Shown piece after piece: positions 38,917-51,946 of a stretch of DNA of 64,000 nt. The stretch's first letter is position 1. Each line of letters starts with the position of its first letter. The DNA comes from Clarkia xantiana subsp. parviflora (taxonomy: Eukaryota; Streptophyta; Magnoliopsida; Myrtales; Onagraceae): positions 51,840,624 through 51,904,623 of the forward strand of contig JAPTYO010000001.1 in the NCBI GenBank assembly GCA_036873135.1, read 5' to 3'. The notes beneath the pieces were generated by a model. The model had not been told where the DNA came from and ran no database searches. It saw nothing but the letters and a program-made list of their open reading frames with translations. Both the position numbers and the translations under genes were made by a program.

Positions 38917-40702
38917 ATCTCAATCCTAAACCTAACATAAACAATACAAATCGAAAGCAAAATGGCATTCTACTATCCAACTTTTAATTAAAGAGAAAAT
39001 TATCAAGAAGAAGAAATCACACTCCACAAATAAAAAGAAAGGCACCAAGATGCTAATTTCTTGCCTACCTATTGAGCAGCCGCAGATAATGAGGGAGAGA
39101 GAGGGAGGTCTAAAATAGAAGGAACAGCCTAAGATCAAGGGGGAACAGAAGAAAACAAAGAAGAAGAAGAGTTGTTTGAGACAGTAAGCTTACGTTTGAT
39201 GGTTGTTGATTGATAATATTATTTGATAAAATCGGCTTCGATTATGAAGAGCGACTCACCCACCACAGTCCAACTGCAAGTTCGTCAATGGTCCGCGTAT
39301 ACTATTATAAATAATAAATAAATAATTGGATTATTCTATATGCGGAGGTGAATATGTGTCTGCATAAAGAAATAGGGGAATATATCTCCTCCTCCCTCTC
39401 TCTTGAGTGCGTAAGAGAGAAGGCTGAAGAAGAAGAAGAAAAAAAGGATATCCAGAGAAAAGTTTAGAAAATAAAATAAAATGGAGGATGATGATGAAGA
39501 TGAAGAAGAAGATGATGCTATAATGGAGAAACCAAGTACAGTGGATGGAACATTGGATGCTCTGTGCCTCCTTTCAGTTATTGCGAGCATCTTTTCCGTA
39601 GTCTCTCATCTTGATTTTCAAAATATAACTAATTTTTGTTTTCTTCAACAAAAATGTAGGATGCGGAAAATAAATTATTATTTTTTGCCAAAAATTTGCG
39701 TAAAATATTTCACCAGACCTAAAATGCTCTGTTTATAAAAAATTTGACTCTGTTTATCACCAAACAATTGATATACTGACTTTTTCCAAAGTTCTGAATT
39801 CGACACTTGTTGGCATATAGCTGTAAAATATATGTACTGATAAAAAAAAAACTGTGCCCCAATTTTATTAAATGATAGATAAATAATACTAGATTCGGGT
39901 ATATATATATTATTAGAGTAAATACATTTACTAAGACAAACTCGAAAGTAAACAATTGTCGGACAAATTGTCTTTGTAGACAATTTTTTTTTATACAAAA
40001 TATATAATAGAATACACATTTATGCCATTAATCATATTCCTATTGCTTGCTATACGTGTCTATTCAAGTAATACCGCGTCCATTGAGTACAAATTTTTAT
40101 TTTATTTGATTAAATGATAATAATTATAGTAGATGATGGTGAATAGGCATCTACGCAAATTTCGTGGTAACAAAGAAAAGGAGGAGGACACTTACGAAAG
40201 GAAACAAAAAGCACGTCTCTTTTAAATTGACGGTTTAGATTAATCCAACTGTCTAATGAAATCCCCCTCCTAACAGCAGCATTGTTGTTGCACGAGTATA
40301 CTGCCACCAGCTGTATTTGGGAGATAATATATATAATATAAATTATCCACCGTTAGACTCATTAGTCTTAATTCTTAAATAGGGCAACTCTTAACCCGGA
40401 AATATCTATAATTTTTTATTATATAAGATTTTATGTGCAATTTTGGGTCGGGAATGTTATGCTATAGCCCTGTTTAATAGATTCAAATTTAGTTTAATTT
40501 TGAAACATATCTCGTTTTACTAATTGGTTCACACTCCATTAATTCAAAATATTAGAACGGTGTAACTTAATCAAATAAATATAATTATATTTATTAAATT
40601 AAGTTGAGTAATAATAGGTGCGATGAAAACAAATAAGAAGGATATATGTGACCCAACTGGCAATCTAATCTAAAGAAAGATAATTCTTTTTTATTAAATT
40701 GG
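38917..40702. other. Epimerase 5' region and spacer
   Basis: Contains the epimerase 5' side and a purine-rich GAAGAAGAAG stretch around 39425-39530. A short open frame at 39481-39738 begins with an Asp/Glu run, but I cannot support it as a gene. The remainder is AT-rich. Confidence 0.45.
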
Positions 40703-41197
40703 AGGGTTAAGAACCTAAAAATAGTCTAAGTGTACGCCATTTTCCAGTTAGTCGTATCATCAATTTTTGTGATCGACTGTGAGACATATCAAATTCGTCG
40801 TGATTTCACTTTTCTGTTCAAAATTGGAGTCAAAACTGACGGAACAAATTTCGTGACCTGCACGTGATTGGTTTTTTTTGCTACAAATTGGATACATCGG
40901 ATAACCAATCCCGATGAATATGTTATGTCGTATAGTTAGTTGCAAAACAACTTCTTAAGTATTTTTCAATCTAGAAATCGAAAAGATCCAATTCAAGTAA
41001 GTTTAAAAAAAAAGGACAAAAACCTATCACATGCAAGTCACATAATTTTGCTCTATCAATTTTCACATCGTTTTTTAGATAGAAAAGTGAAACTCAACGA
41101 ATCAGATACTTCAGACAGCCAAACTTAACAAAAAAAAAATAAGAAACTTAATTGCTACATCATATATACTTGAGAGCGCTTTTAGGTTTTTTTCCCT
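40703..41197. mobile_element. AGGGTT-family terminal-inverted-repeat element, copy D
   Basis: The left end reads AGGGTTAAGAACCTAAAAAT and the right end reads CTTTTAGGTTTTTTTCCCT. The flanks TAAATTGG and TAAATTAG match at seven of eight positions. The interior is diverged from copies A-C. It is non-autonomous. Confidence 0.55.
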
Positions 41198-42860
41198 AAA
41201 TTAGATAAACTCATGTGGCAGAATTTGGCAATTTTGATGTTTAAGTCAATTATAGAGATTTTGATCTCAAATTTGTAATATTATGGCACATTGTACAAAT
41301 GGCGATTGGTAATTTTAAAATGCACCATATTAACTTACCTAATTATTTAAAAAATATAATTTACTTTTATTTACTATAATTTATAACAAATATTGGTCAC
41401 TTGAAAGTAGAAATAAAACTCAAGTACACTTTTTTAATAAATTAATCAATAATATATATATGCTCTTTTATTATCTTAATTTTAAAAACGAATTTTTAAC
41501 AAAATGTTAATTATAATATAAACTCGCATCGATGTGGAATCATGCTCACACGAGAATAAATAACTAGATACAAAAATACATTTAGCAAGCACTACAAAGT
41601 GTGAAACTCATAATTAATTCAGCTAAAAAAACTTAATTTTTGTTAGTACCTTTTTATGGTCTATTATGTTTCGACCTACAAATGTGATCTAATGATACCT
41701 TATATATTTTTTAAATGTGTTTTTTGTCACCTAGACTAACCTAGATCTATTTTTCGTTAAATGTCATGTGGCACTAAGTCTAATATGACATTAATATAAA
41801 ACTGATATAACATTAATACAGCGTTGATATAACAATATTGTGACATTGATGTAGCTCTAATTTTATTAAAAAAAATAAAAGATAAAAAAAAAAAATCATA
41901 TTTCTTGTTTTAGCTATTTTTATTATATATATATATATAAACTCTACTCAAATTAAATATTAATTTATTTATCTACGGTAATGTAGTGCTGTTTTGCACA
42001 TTATTTACCATATAAGTAATCACTTAAAAAAAAAGTTAACAAAAGACAAAGAATAACCAAAACCTACATTCGAAAATATATAGTGAACCCATCTAACCAC
42101 ATAAAAATACTTAAAGAATTAATCACATTGGCTAACAAACCATTAGAGTTATTACATTTTTTTTTTCCATATAACAAGTTTACGTAGTAAATTTCTCCCT
42201 CGAATATAACATTTTTTATAATTCAATTTCATTATAAACTTCTAAATAACCAAATCTATACATAGATGTTGATCTAATTACAAGTTCCTATCCGAGTTTT
42301 ATTTTTTTTAAAATTAGTAACTAAAACTTTCAATTTATGAGTTCCACCACATGAGTTCTTTTAATGTATATTCAAGATGAATTCGATAATAAATTGAAAT
42401 AATTGGAATGAAATACCTTCATTTCGATATTCAATTGGACCTCATTCCAATTTTAACAGTATTTTTCAATTAATTGTCCAAATAAATGTATTTTATTACA
42501 ATTCTTTTAATATCTTAATAAATTCATATTGAGTATAATAACATAATAAAAGATCCAACGTGGTTGGAATATCTCCTTATATAGATAATTTAAGAAATGA
42601 AAGTTTAGCAATGGTTTATAATTATATCAAAATTAAAGTAACGATTTGATTATTAATCTATTTTTTCAAGATGTTTTGTTTAATTGGATTATACTAAAAA
42701 CCTCAAAAAGGCACGACCTAGAGGAATATCACTTTAATAGAAGTGGCCAATCAGAGGAGGTTAAAATTATAGAAAAAAAAATAGGAAAAATATCAATCTT
42801 TGTCGGCCGTCCATTCTTATTGCTGTCTCCCTTATTTCTTGCACTTATATAATGACTCAA

Positions 42861-42894
<34 letters not shown>

Positions 42895-45017
42895 CTTTAG
42901 TTAGGTCTCCTTTTAATCCAAGCTTCTATTAAATATGTTTATTTAGTATGGAAGATCATGTATTATATGAGACTGGGTTAAAAGGCAAACCTCTTAATCG
43001 ACCAATTAAGTAATGATCGATTTAGAGTTTTGATCGATCATAATGAATCATAACCTCATCAATGTCTGAGAACTTACTAAACATGATATTCCAAACTAAA
43101 TTATCATATTTATGATAGGTTTGGATCAAAACGAGTCTTAAGTGAATTAAGTCATGTATAACTAATAAATGTTCTAAAAAAAAATTGAGTGTCCTAAAAC
43201 TCACATGTCAATAATTGAGATTCTTACAATGTCATTTTTCCATTTCAAAATCATATAATCTTCCCTTCATCACTAATCAAAGCAATTAATTAAGTTTAAA
43301 TCTCGTCCAAATCCTGAAAATAAAGAAATATAAAAATATTCATGACCGATAGTTTACTCTGATAAACACTTTACCACTTACAAGTTACAAGCTGAAACAT
43401 ATTTAAAAAATAAAATTCAAACACTTATTTTAATATATCATGGAAATCACATAAAATAATTTACGCGTCAGTATAACCCAATCAACGCAAGACACAGTCT
43501 AATATAATTAACAGAAGTTGGTTTGTAAAGTGAGAGAATTTATTCGTGCCAAATGTAGAACACTAGGTATACCTAATCACGTACTATAGGATAAGTAATT
43601 AACAAAAATGGAAGTTGATAGTCTTTTATTATTCGTTGATGGTGGAAAAGAGAACAAAAATGTCGTCCTCCTTAACAACTCATTAAGTCAAGTATAGCTA
43701 GCTAGCTAATCAATGTAGGCCCAACTCCTTCACACGTTTGATATATAATGTGAGATATAATTTCAAATTATATCACACATATCATTTGCATTACGTTTTT
43801 TGGTTTGTCAAACAACATAATATGTATTGTAATATATATTATGTTTAAACTTCACTTATCGTAATGATTATTTAAAAAATCGAATGTAATGTGAGATTAC
43901 ATATAACATTACATAGATTTATTATTTATTAAATAATAAATATTTTATATTATCCTTATAGTTTATTATAAATAAGGTTAAATGGTATTTTGATGCAATA
44001 TGTTTGATAAATGTTAACTTTTGGTGACATTTATTTTATAGGATCTTGGTGCCATATATTTACATTTTGTATACTTTTGGTGTATATTAGTCAATTGTCA
44101 AGTTTGACCATTAAATACTTTTATTTTGTTCAATTTAGTCATCCAATTTATACACTTAACTTTTGATTTTTATAATTTAATTCCTAAAAAAACCCAATTG
44201 GAATGATATGTCAGTTTTTTTTTTTTTAATACCAAGAGTGGATTATACGCACGATGTATGTATAATATTTTATATTATATATATAATGATGATGGTTATA
44301 CCTATTTATATGAACTCAATACATAAAAATAACTGCACAACGTCATAATAGTGCAGTTAACCACAACGACAAATAGTGCGAAAATGATGGTTATTTAATT
44401 TTCACCGCACAATTACCAGCCTATATGGCTATATACACCCAACCCAACTACTAAAGGTAATTAAACGAGCAATCAATATTTGTTGTGCTCTAATCCTGAC
44501 AACCGGGGGAGGAACTAATTACCTGCAATATTCATGAATGCAACCCAAGTACAAATCAAACCAGACGTTTGTTCAGAATTCAATTCGAGCCACAAACAAT
44601 CAAACCCAGAGAGGTCGGTAAATATATTGCAACAATCCCACACGCGTTTTATCAAACTAACCAGATTAATACGAAATACAAACCAACTATGAATAATCCA
44701 AATAGCTAATAATTCAGAGGTCCAACTTCAACTAATTACTACTTCCTTAACATGTCTGTCCAAATCACAACACCATATAACACAACCACCTTTCAAAACT
44801 CCAAAACCAAACACCATACCAACCAGAAGCACATTCCAGAGAAGAACAGCAAAGTAAAACCTCAAAATGCAGCAGAACTACATAAATGAAGCTGCATTAG
44901 CAGAAACAAATCTCTCAATCCTTTTCAAAGTTTACATCTTACAGGAGAGATAAGCAAGCGTACATCACTAAGGTTGCAGATTCTGAATTAACATCTCTAC
45001 TCCTCTAAATCATTGCT
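41198..45017. other. AT-rich spacer with a 32-bp poly(T) and one TGTAAT-type repeat
   Basis: No gene is visible. A pure T run lies at 42863-42894. A copy of the TGTAAT/GAGATTACAT repeat occupies about 43730-43930, with the same GTTTGGTTTGTCAAAC centre as the copy at 30285. The last 400 bases are likely the hnRNP 3' untranslated region. Confidence 0.45.
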
Positions 45018-47058
45018 CTACCTTCCATATGGATGATACCTGTTGCTGCTTCCACCACCGTAGCCACCACCTCTACTTCCATAAAACCCACCATTCCCAC
45101 CAGCAGAACCGCCACTATAGCCACCACCAAGGCCAGCAGCATCATATCCACCACCATAACCACCGCCAGCTGCACCGCCACCATAACCTCCTCCAGCTGC
45201 ACCCCCACCATAACCTCCTCCAGCTGCACCACCACCATAACCACCTCCAGCTGCACCACCACCGTATCCACCATAACCACCACCAGGGCCGCCACCTCCA
45301 TAAGCACCTCCTATGTCATACCCACCTCGGCTCATACCTGCTGCTGCTGCTGCTGCACCATACCTCCCTGAGTATCCTAGAGAAGGATCTCTGTAGGGAC
45401 CACCAACACCCATTCCCGGTCCATATCCTCCATACCCTGCAGAAAATTCACCTCCTCCATATCCACCATATGCACCTGCTCTGCCTCCATAAGCCCCAGC
45501 TGATCTGTATCCACCATAGCCACCAGCAGCTCCGTACCCACCATAAGAATCACCGTATCCTCCCCCATTACCATACCCTTGTCGAGAATCACCGAATCTT
45601 TTGGATGATGGAGGTGGGTTGGGCTTCTTCGGCTCTGCCCTCTTAATTTCAACCTAATGTGATAGAAAGAAAGAAAAAAGGTTTAAAATTTCACTACAAC
45701 ATGTTCCTCGTTGGCTGATTCACCAAAAAGACTAAATTTCTGATTTTGGAGATTCAGTTGTCAATGATTAAGAGCTACGGACAATATAGTAAATGATCTC
45801 ACCTGAGATCCAGACAGCTCAAGCCTACTCCCTCTAGACAATATATCATCGACTGATTCCTCAGAGTCGAAAGTAACGAAGCCAAAGCCACGAGATCGGT
45901 TTGTTGCATGGTCTCGCATGATTTGATGTTCTTTGACCTCTCCAAACTGTGTAAAAAAGTCCTTCATCTCATCTGTTCACATTAATAATTAATAAAAATT
46001 AGTATCACATATTACTATCTCAGAGTTTAACCAGAGATCACTATTAATCATCATCACAACCTTCAGTTACAGTTGATGGAATCCCACCCACAAAGATCTT
46101 CTTAGTCTTAAAATCCTTAGAGCTTACAGCGCCCTTCGGGATTGTTCGCTTAATCTCAACCTGATATCACCAAAACAATGAGACTCATTGAACAGAGAGA
46201 GCTGCAAGGGATCAAAGCAAACATTCATAGCCTAAACCAAGAAAAAGTAAAAGCCTAAACCCTACTTGCTTCCCATTAATGACATGGGTGTCCTCTATAA
46301 CTGTATCAACAACAGAGTGATCTGCATAGGTCACAAACCCAAATCCACGAGGCTGACCAGTTTTCCGATCCTTCATTATAACTGAATCCGTAATTTCACC
46401 ATACTTCCCAAAGTGCTTGACAAATTGGGCTGCAGAAAAAAAAAACAAAGAAACATCATGGTTAACCCAAATAAAATAAAAAAAAGTTTGAGCTTGAGCT
46501 TGATTTGTATCACTGGAAGTGTAAACAACTAGGGCAAACTACTAACCATTAGTCGTCTCTCTTGCTAAACCTCCTACAAAAATCTTTCTGCAATTACACG
46601 TAGACTAAATTAAGCACCAGTGAAGAATAAACCTAATACAACCAGCTCACCAGCACTAAACTATCATCCGAACAAGCCAATATCCACAAACAAACACTAG
46701 AATCCACCTGCATACATAACATCTGACGTAGGGATTCCTGCTTGCTCTGTTACTGCTATGCAGAGTAATGGAAAACTATCTCAAGCATTAATCAAGATCT
46801 AGAGCAAAAAATAATTTGTTTTCCCTTTTCTAGGTCAAAACTTATTTTTTTTCTTTTTCTAGGTCAAAAGGATGGATAATAGATCTAGGGGAAGAAAAAT
46901 AAAGGAAGAGAAGTGTGGTACCCGGGACTCGCGCCATCGCCGGAATGAGGATGAGATCTGTTGTCATCTTCAGAAGTCTGGTGGTGGTGATTGTCGGAGG
47001 AGGGTTCCACATCGTGGGTTTCTCCGTTGAAAACAGCCTCGTTCTCCAACTGGTCCAT
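45018..47058 (-). CDS. RNP1: Two-RRM glycine-rich hnRNP (A/B type, RNP1-like), 415 residues
   Basis: A nuclear RNA-binding protein of the hnRNP A/B class, probably acting in mRNA processing and transport. Six coding exons on the minus strand: 46922-47058, 46547-46587, 46266-46429, 46061-46160, 45803-45972 and 45018-45653. All are GT-AG, and the frame closes. Residues 1-45 are acidic and His/Ser-rich. RRM1 has RNP2 KIFVGGL (47-53) and RNP1 RGFGFVTY (87-94). RRM2 has RNP2 KIFVGGI (135-141) and RNP1 RGFGFVTF (175-182). Each RRM is followed by a VEIKR segment. Residues about 215-415 are Gly/Tyr/Ala-rich and low-complexity, including about four near-identical GGGAAGGGY repeats, and end in NRYHPYGR. 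The length matches known plant RNP1-type proteins. The upstream region holds telo-box and TGGGCC motifs. The symbol is by family resemblance. Confidence 0.94.
45161..45265. repeat. In-frame 27-bp minisatellite in the hnRNP glycine-rich tail
   Basis: About four tandem copies of a 27-bp unit, seen on the plus strand as CCACCACCATAACCTCCTCC plus AGCTGCA. The unit encodes a nine-residue Gly/Ala/Tyr block, so changes in copy number keep the reading frame. Confidence 0.8.
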
Positions 47059-47205
47059 GCTGAAATCAATCGCCGCCGAGTAGCTGAGGCCGTTAAAGAA
47101 GTGAGGGAAGAATGTAACCCTAGAGAGGAAGATATGAGGCTGATTATATTTTACTCGCACTCGCTAGATCGTGTTGATTTATTTATACCATTATATTTAC
47201 TTAAG

Positions 47206-47278
47206 CCCTAAACCCTCCATCGGTTCAAGCGGTGGATGTCATTGGATTGGATTGGGCCACAGACAGCGCGATTGGGCC
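47206..47278. promoter_or_regulatory. Telo-box-like motif and two TGGGCC motifs upstream of the hnRNP gene
   Basis: CCCTAAACCCT lies at 47206-47216, and TGGGCC occurs at 47253-47258 and 47273-47278, 150-220 bases upstream of the start codon. Telo-boxes together with site II elements are typical of plant translation and RNP gene promoters. Confidence 0.5.
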
Positions 47279-47359
47279 GTGATTTGATAGTGCTGAGATT
47301 CGATTAATTGCTTCCCAATTGTTTAACAGTTATAAAAGGGGTGTTTTTTTTTTTTGTGA

Positions 47360-48420
47360 AAAAAAGGGGTGTTGGATAGATATATAATGTAATATATATG
47401 TAATTTCATAATACATCTCACCTAACATTTTACATTATATTTATAAATTATGTTGTTTAATAAATCAAATAATGTATTGTGTACTGTAATGTGAATTTTG
47501 TTGAGAAATTATATTCAATTTATCTTCATTGTAACGTGAGATTATATAAAAAAAATCGATGTAATATGAGATTACATTCAAGATTATAAAATATTTATTA
47601 TAACTTATTAAATAGATAAAGCATTTCGATTAATTTTTATTTCACAAGTGTTATTGTTAGCATTTTATTTTATTTTAATCTACTCCATGACTCATAATTT
47701 ATTATAATGTTCATACAAAATAAGTAAAGTTTACGAATATGTCCTTTAAAAAAAAATGAAGACTATCTAATAAAATAATACATAAGTTTCCAATTAATAT
47801 AATTTAATAGTAAATGTTAGTTTTAATATTTTCAAATTTGATTTGATTATAGTAGATGAATTGGCAATATGTACTAAATACAAATATAAAATTTAGGAAG
47901 CAACTTAATTGTTCTCAAAATTAATATACATTAAAATCTCATCGGAATAATATATAGTATAGTCTCTTGTGGATTAATATTATAATAATAAGTTCACATT
48001 ATAATGTACATTACAAGACATACCAAATATTATAATCTAATATTGTACTCAATATTATAGTATAACCAAACACTTAGGTCTAACATTACATTATTTAGCT
48101 TACATTACTTGTAATCTCATATAACATCCATATCCATCCAAACCTAAAACAATTTCTGTTATGTGATTTCAAGTATCCTTAAAGCATGTTATGTCTAATG
48201 TAAGCTTGAATGTAATCTCACATTACATTTCAAAATACATTTACACATTGCTTGGTAAATCAAATGATGTAATATGAGTATCTTGTAATATGAGTTCAAT
48301 TGTATTATGAGATTACGACCGGTTGGTTAAAACCCATCAAAACTCATTGATTTAGTCATATATTGTAGTGTGAGATTAAATTAAAAAACAAATATCATGT
48401 GAGATTAAAACCGACATTAC
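47360..48420. repeat. Cluster of TGTAAT/GAGATTACAT inverted repeats
   Basis: Multiple copies of TAATGTGAGATTA and its reverse complement TAATCTCACATTA alternate through this region, at least at about 47525, 47555, 48110, 48215, 48300 and 48400. A (T)GTTTGG / CCAAACA-type edge appears near 48140. They look like nested and decayed miniature elements of one family. A continuation occurs at about 49495-49600. Confidence 0.5.
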
Positions 48421-48677
48421 TAACTTTTTATAATCATATTATTATTATTTATTAAATAAAAGTAACTTGACTTGGCTTTTTATGTGAGTGTTAATTATTA
48501 ATTATTTACTATTAATTATTTATTATTTTATCTACTTCATTACTCATTAATTAAAAGAATAATGTGTATGATATCTACAGAATTGAGTAAAGTCTCTCGT
48601 GTGATTTTTTGTTTTAATTAAAATTTTAGTATATCAATTATCGACCATTGACTTTGTAGTACCTTTTTTTTTTTTAC

Positions 48678-49042
48678 TTTTAGGTGTCTCAAATATCCGA
48701 AGGGTGATTATTCAATGACACGTGACTCGATTCATCTAATTAGGGTCTCACATTGGCCTGAGCCCATGTTAGAACTGATCACCTAAATTTGAAGACCATG
48801 TTTAGCACAAGCCCAGACCAGGTCGAGCCCCCCAAACTCACATTGATTGATCAAAACTCTCAATCGATCGTTGCTCAATTGGTAGAGCTAGATGACTCGC
48901 CTTGACCCAAGTCGTGATAACATGGCCTCAGACACTAGGTGATTAGGTGTAGCATGGGTACATGTCAAGGCGAGCCCCAAACTAGGTGAAGCGGCCATCC
49001 ACACTGAATAATTCACACTTTTGATTGTTGAGACACCTAAAA
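48678..49042. mobile_element. Terminal-inverted-repeat element with ends TTTTAGGTGTCTCAA
   Basis: The left end is at 48678-48692, and its exact inverse is at 49028-49042. Similarity continues inward (GTGATTATTCA / TGAATAATTCAC). The interior (about 48865-48885) contains a tRNA box-A-like stretch GCTCAATTGGTAGAGC with no matching box B. The target duplication is not resolved. Confidence 0.55.
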
Positions 49043-49155
49043 CTAAGGGGGTGGGGTGGAGCCGAGACTCCTAGTATTCACATGCATAGTTAAGACTCCT
49101 AAAACTAGGGGGAGCCGAGACTCCTAACATTCACATGCAAGACTCCTAAAATGTA
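49043..49155. repeat. Tandem end-like copies beside the preceding element
   Basis: GAGCCGAGACTCCTA followed by ATTCACATGCA occurs twice. GAGACTCCTAAAACT-type strings resemble the right end of the element at 48678-49042, so several partial end copies are stacked here. Confidence 0.5.
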
Positions 49156-49899
49156 ATTTTCTCCTTTGTTTTATGAAACTTATCTCATAAAATTGCATAA
49201 GAGATTTAAATTAATATAATTATAACAACAGATAGGAATTTAGCTTTAATATTTTCATATTTGGTATTTAAATAGTGTATGAATCAACGATATGCATTAA
49301 ACTTAAAACATAAATTGTAGAAGTAATTAATGTTCTTAAAATAATTCCACATTTAAATATTGGATATTACGATATAATTCACTTTAAAATACGCTCATAT
49401 TATATTATAATAAAGTAAGTCACGTTAGAATGTATATTACTAAACATTGTAATATAACATTACATTTTTCATATTGCAGCACAACTAAACATTTCAATCT
49501 AACATTACACTCTTCATTATATATCTGATTACAAATCAACCAGTCAAGTCAGAACGTTACTTATAATCTCACATTTCAAATAATCTCGAATTACAACGTG
49601 TCAAACATCCCTAAAGAATCTTAACGAGAGGTTGGACTAATACGAGTCACAAATTAAAAGAGTAAGGCCGAGTTTAAATTTGATGGGCAAATTATCTAAC
49701 TTATTCCCGAATGACTCTCAACTATAGAATGTGTTTCCCTATAGCCATTATCACTCATTTTGAGATGGTGGGCTTAGGTTATTGCCCAATCCTTCTTAGA
49801 ATTGAGCTTCATAGGTCTTAACCATCTTTTATCTTTAGGTTTGAGCATATACGACACCGCATCATACATCTTACCAACTTTTCAACGTTTCTGGGAGTT
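49156..49899. other. Spacer before the LINE remnant
   Basis: AT-rich, with another TGTAAT-type repeat trace at 49495-49600. The last 150 bases may already belong to the decayed LINE, but I cannot show it. Confidence 0.35.
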
Positions 49900-51946
49900 A
49901 CCTTCATTTGGCTCTCCTCAATATGTTTTGACTCTAAAGACCAGACGTATGACATACTAGCTTAGACGATGGAGCCACGATTCGTTTAGAAACTTTAAGA
50001 CTCAAAACAAAGCCAAGCTGGAGGATATTGCAAAAGTACAACATTCTGCGGCTAAAATAGAAGTGGAGAAATGCATTTTGATGGAATTAGAATATCTCTA
50101 TAAACACAAGAAACACATTGACGGGAAAAGCCTAGACAAAATTGATTGCTAAATTGGAGATCGCAACACAAAAAATTTACATGCCTCACCAGAAGGGGTC
50201 TGAATCGTATGAGCTGACTCATGGATGATGGCTTACGTCCCAGAGTTGGATATGTTGGATCATTTCACTTGTTTGTTTCATACTTCTCAACCTCCATCCT
50301 CTTATGAACTTCCCGAGTTGTTAAAAAAAAAAAACTCTGATAGCAACATAGATTTCACATCTAGCAACCGTGTGTCTGATCAATAAATTATGTTAGCGTT
50401 TCTTGAACTACACCCAGAAAAATCCCCATGCCCTGATGATTTTACAAGAAAGTTATTCCAGGTCACATGGGATGTTATCTCAATCAATGTTCTTTTTGCA
50501 ATCTATGCCTTTTTCACTACTAGATGTGTTCTCAGATAAATAAATCATACATATGTTGTCCCATTCCAAATGTGGATCATCCACAACATATTTCAGACTA
50601 GCATCCAATTAATTTATGTAATAAACATATAATTTGATTTAAAAAAAATTCTTGCCAATAATCTAAAATATCTTTTCTATCAAGTCATTTATCATTTCCA
50701 TAGTACTTTTGTACCACATCGTCTTATAAAAAAAGCGCGTTGTTAGCACAATAATTGCTCCATTTCATCAAAATTCGTCGCATGGGAAAGGTTGGTCTTA
50801 TTGCATTGAAGCTAGATATGAGTAAAACGTATGATTAGGTGGAGTGGTCTTTCCTTCAACGCTTAATGCATGACTTATATTTCATTATCAATTTTAATAG
50901 ATTATGGAATGCATTTCTACTTCGTCTTTGGCTTCTTTTTTTTTTTCTTTTTTTTTTTTATCAATGAGAAACCAACTCTACTTATTATCTCTTCAAGAGG
51001 TCTGCACCAATATGATCATTTGTCTCCCTTTTTATTTATTATTTGTGCATAAGTCTTTTCTTCCAAATTATCGTGGGCCAATTCCAAGGGGTATTAAGCT
51101 AGGTTGGAATTGTCAGCCAATCAGTTATCCATTTTTTGTTGACGACAATTTATGTTCTTTGGAGCCTCTTATCCTGATGTTCAAACCCTGAAGAATATAC
51201 TTCATCTACAAGTTCAATAGTCTGGACATGTGATTAATTATTCTAAGTCAAGTATCTAGTTCAGCAAAAATGTGTCCCCTATGGATAATGTTATATTTCT
51301 CTCGGCACTAGAAGTAAAGGAAATTAAAGATGAGATTCTATACCTAGGATTCCAGATTGATTGGTCTACACAAAAAACACTTGGTTGTGCAAACCTGGTT
51401 AGTTGTATTTCCAAGTGTATTGTGAGATGGATGAGTTCCTTACTCTCTCTTGCCGGTAAAGAAATTTCCATTAAAACAATTGTATCATCAATTCCCACTT
51501 ACTCCATGTTACGTATATAAATCCCATTAGGCCTTCTTAATAAACTTAATTAAATTATTTGTGCTTTAGGGTGGAAATAACCTTATTCAACCATATAGTT
51601 ACCTTGGATGGCATGGGATAAGATCACTCAATCCAAAGAAAATTGTGGGCTAGGTTTTTGAGATTTCAAATATTTCAATGCGGTTCTATTTATTAAGCAA
51701 TTGTGGAAGGTGCTTCGTGTTGGCAATTATAGCAATTTGGGCTCCCTTCACGGGAGCTCATTAACCATGCTCAATTGATTTCAAGTTAATTAGAAGCAAC
51801 TAACCCTAATATTAAGGCCTAGTGAAGAAATATATGGTATTAGGGCCCTATTGGACATGATGATTTCTAGTTATCCAAAGCTCATAGGAAGTAGTGTCTA
51901 CTGATTTTTAGGGTTCATGGTTCAATATGTATGTTGTCGTCAACAA
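49900..51946 (+). mobile_element. Decayed L1-type LINE with reverse transcriptase traces
   Basis: Reverse transcriptase pieces appear in order on the plus strand across several frames with many stops. They include a linker resembling LGDRNTKFFH at about 50150-50200 and ALKLDMSKTYD(stop)VEWSFL at about 50795-50860. RGLHQYDHLSPFLFIICA follows at about 50995-51050, FFVDD at about 51135 (catalytic DD kept), and a C-terminal YLGFQIDWS ... LLSLAGKEISIKT segment at 51335-51480. The element is inactive. Its borders are not resolved, and the right side runs into a copia-like LTR piece. Confidence 0.7.

Noticed and set aside
39481..39738. Acidic 85-residue plus-strand frame (starts MEDDDEDEEEDD)
   Set aside because: It arises from a GAT/GAA repeat, the second half is AT-rich noise, and no intron or family is recognised. 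A transcript would change this.
45029..45646. 205-residue His-rich plus-strand reading frame
   Set aside because: It is the antisense shadow of the hnRNP glycine-rich exon.
48865..48885. tRNA gene
   Set aside because: Only a box-A-like stretch is present; no box B, anticodon arm or acceptor pairing.
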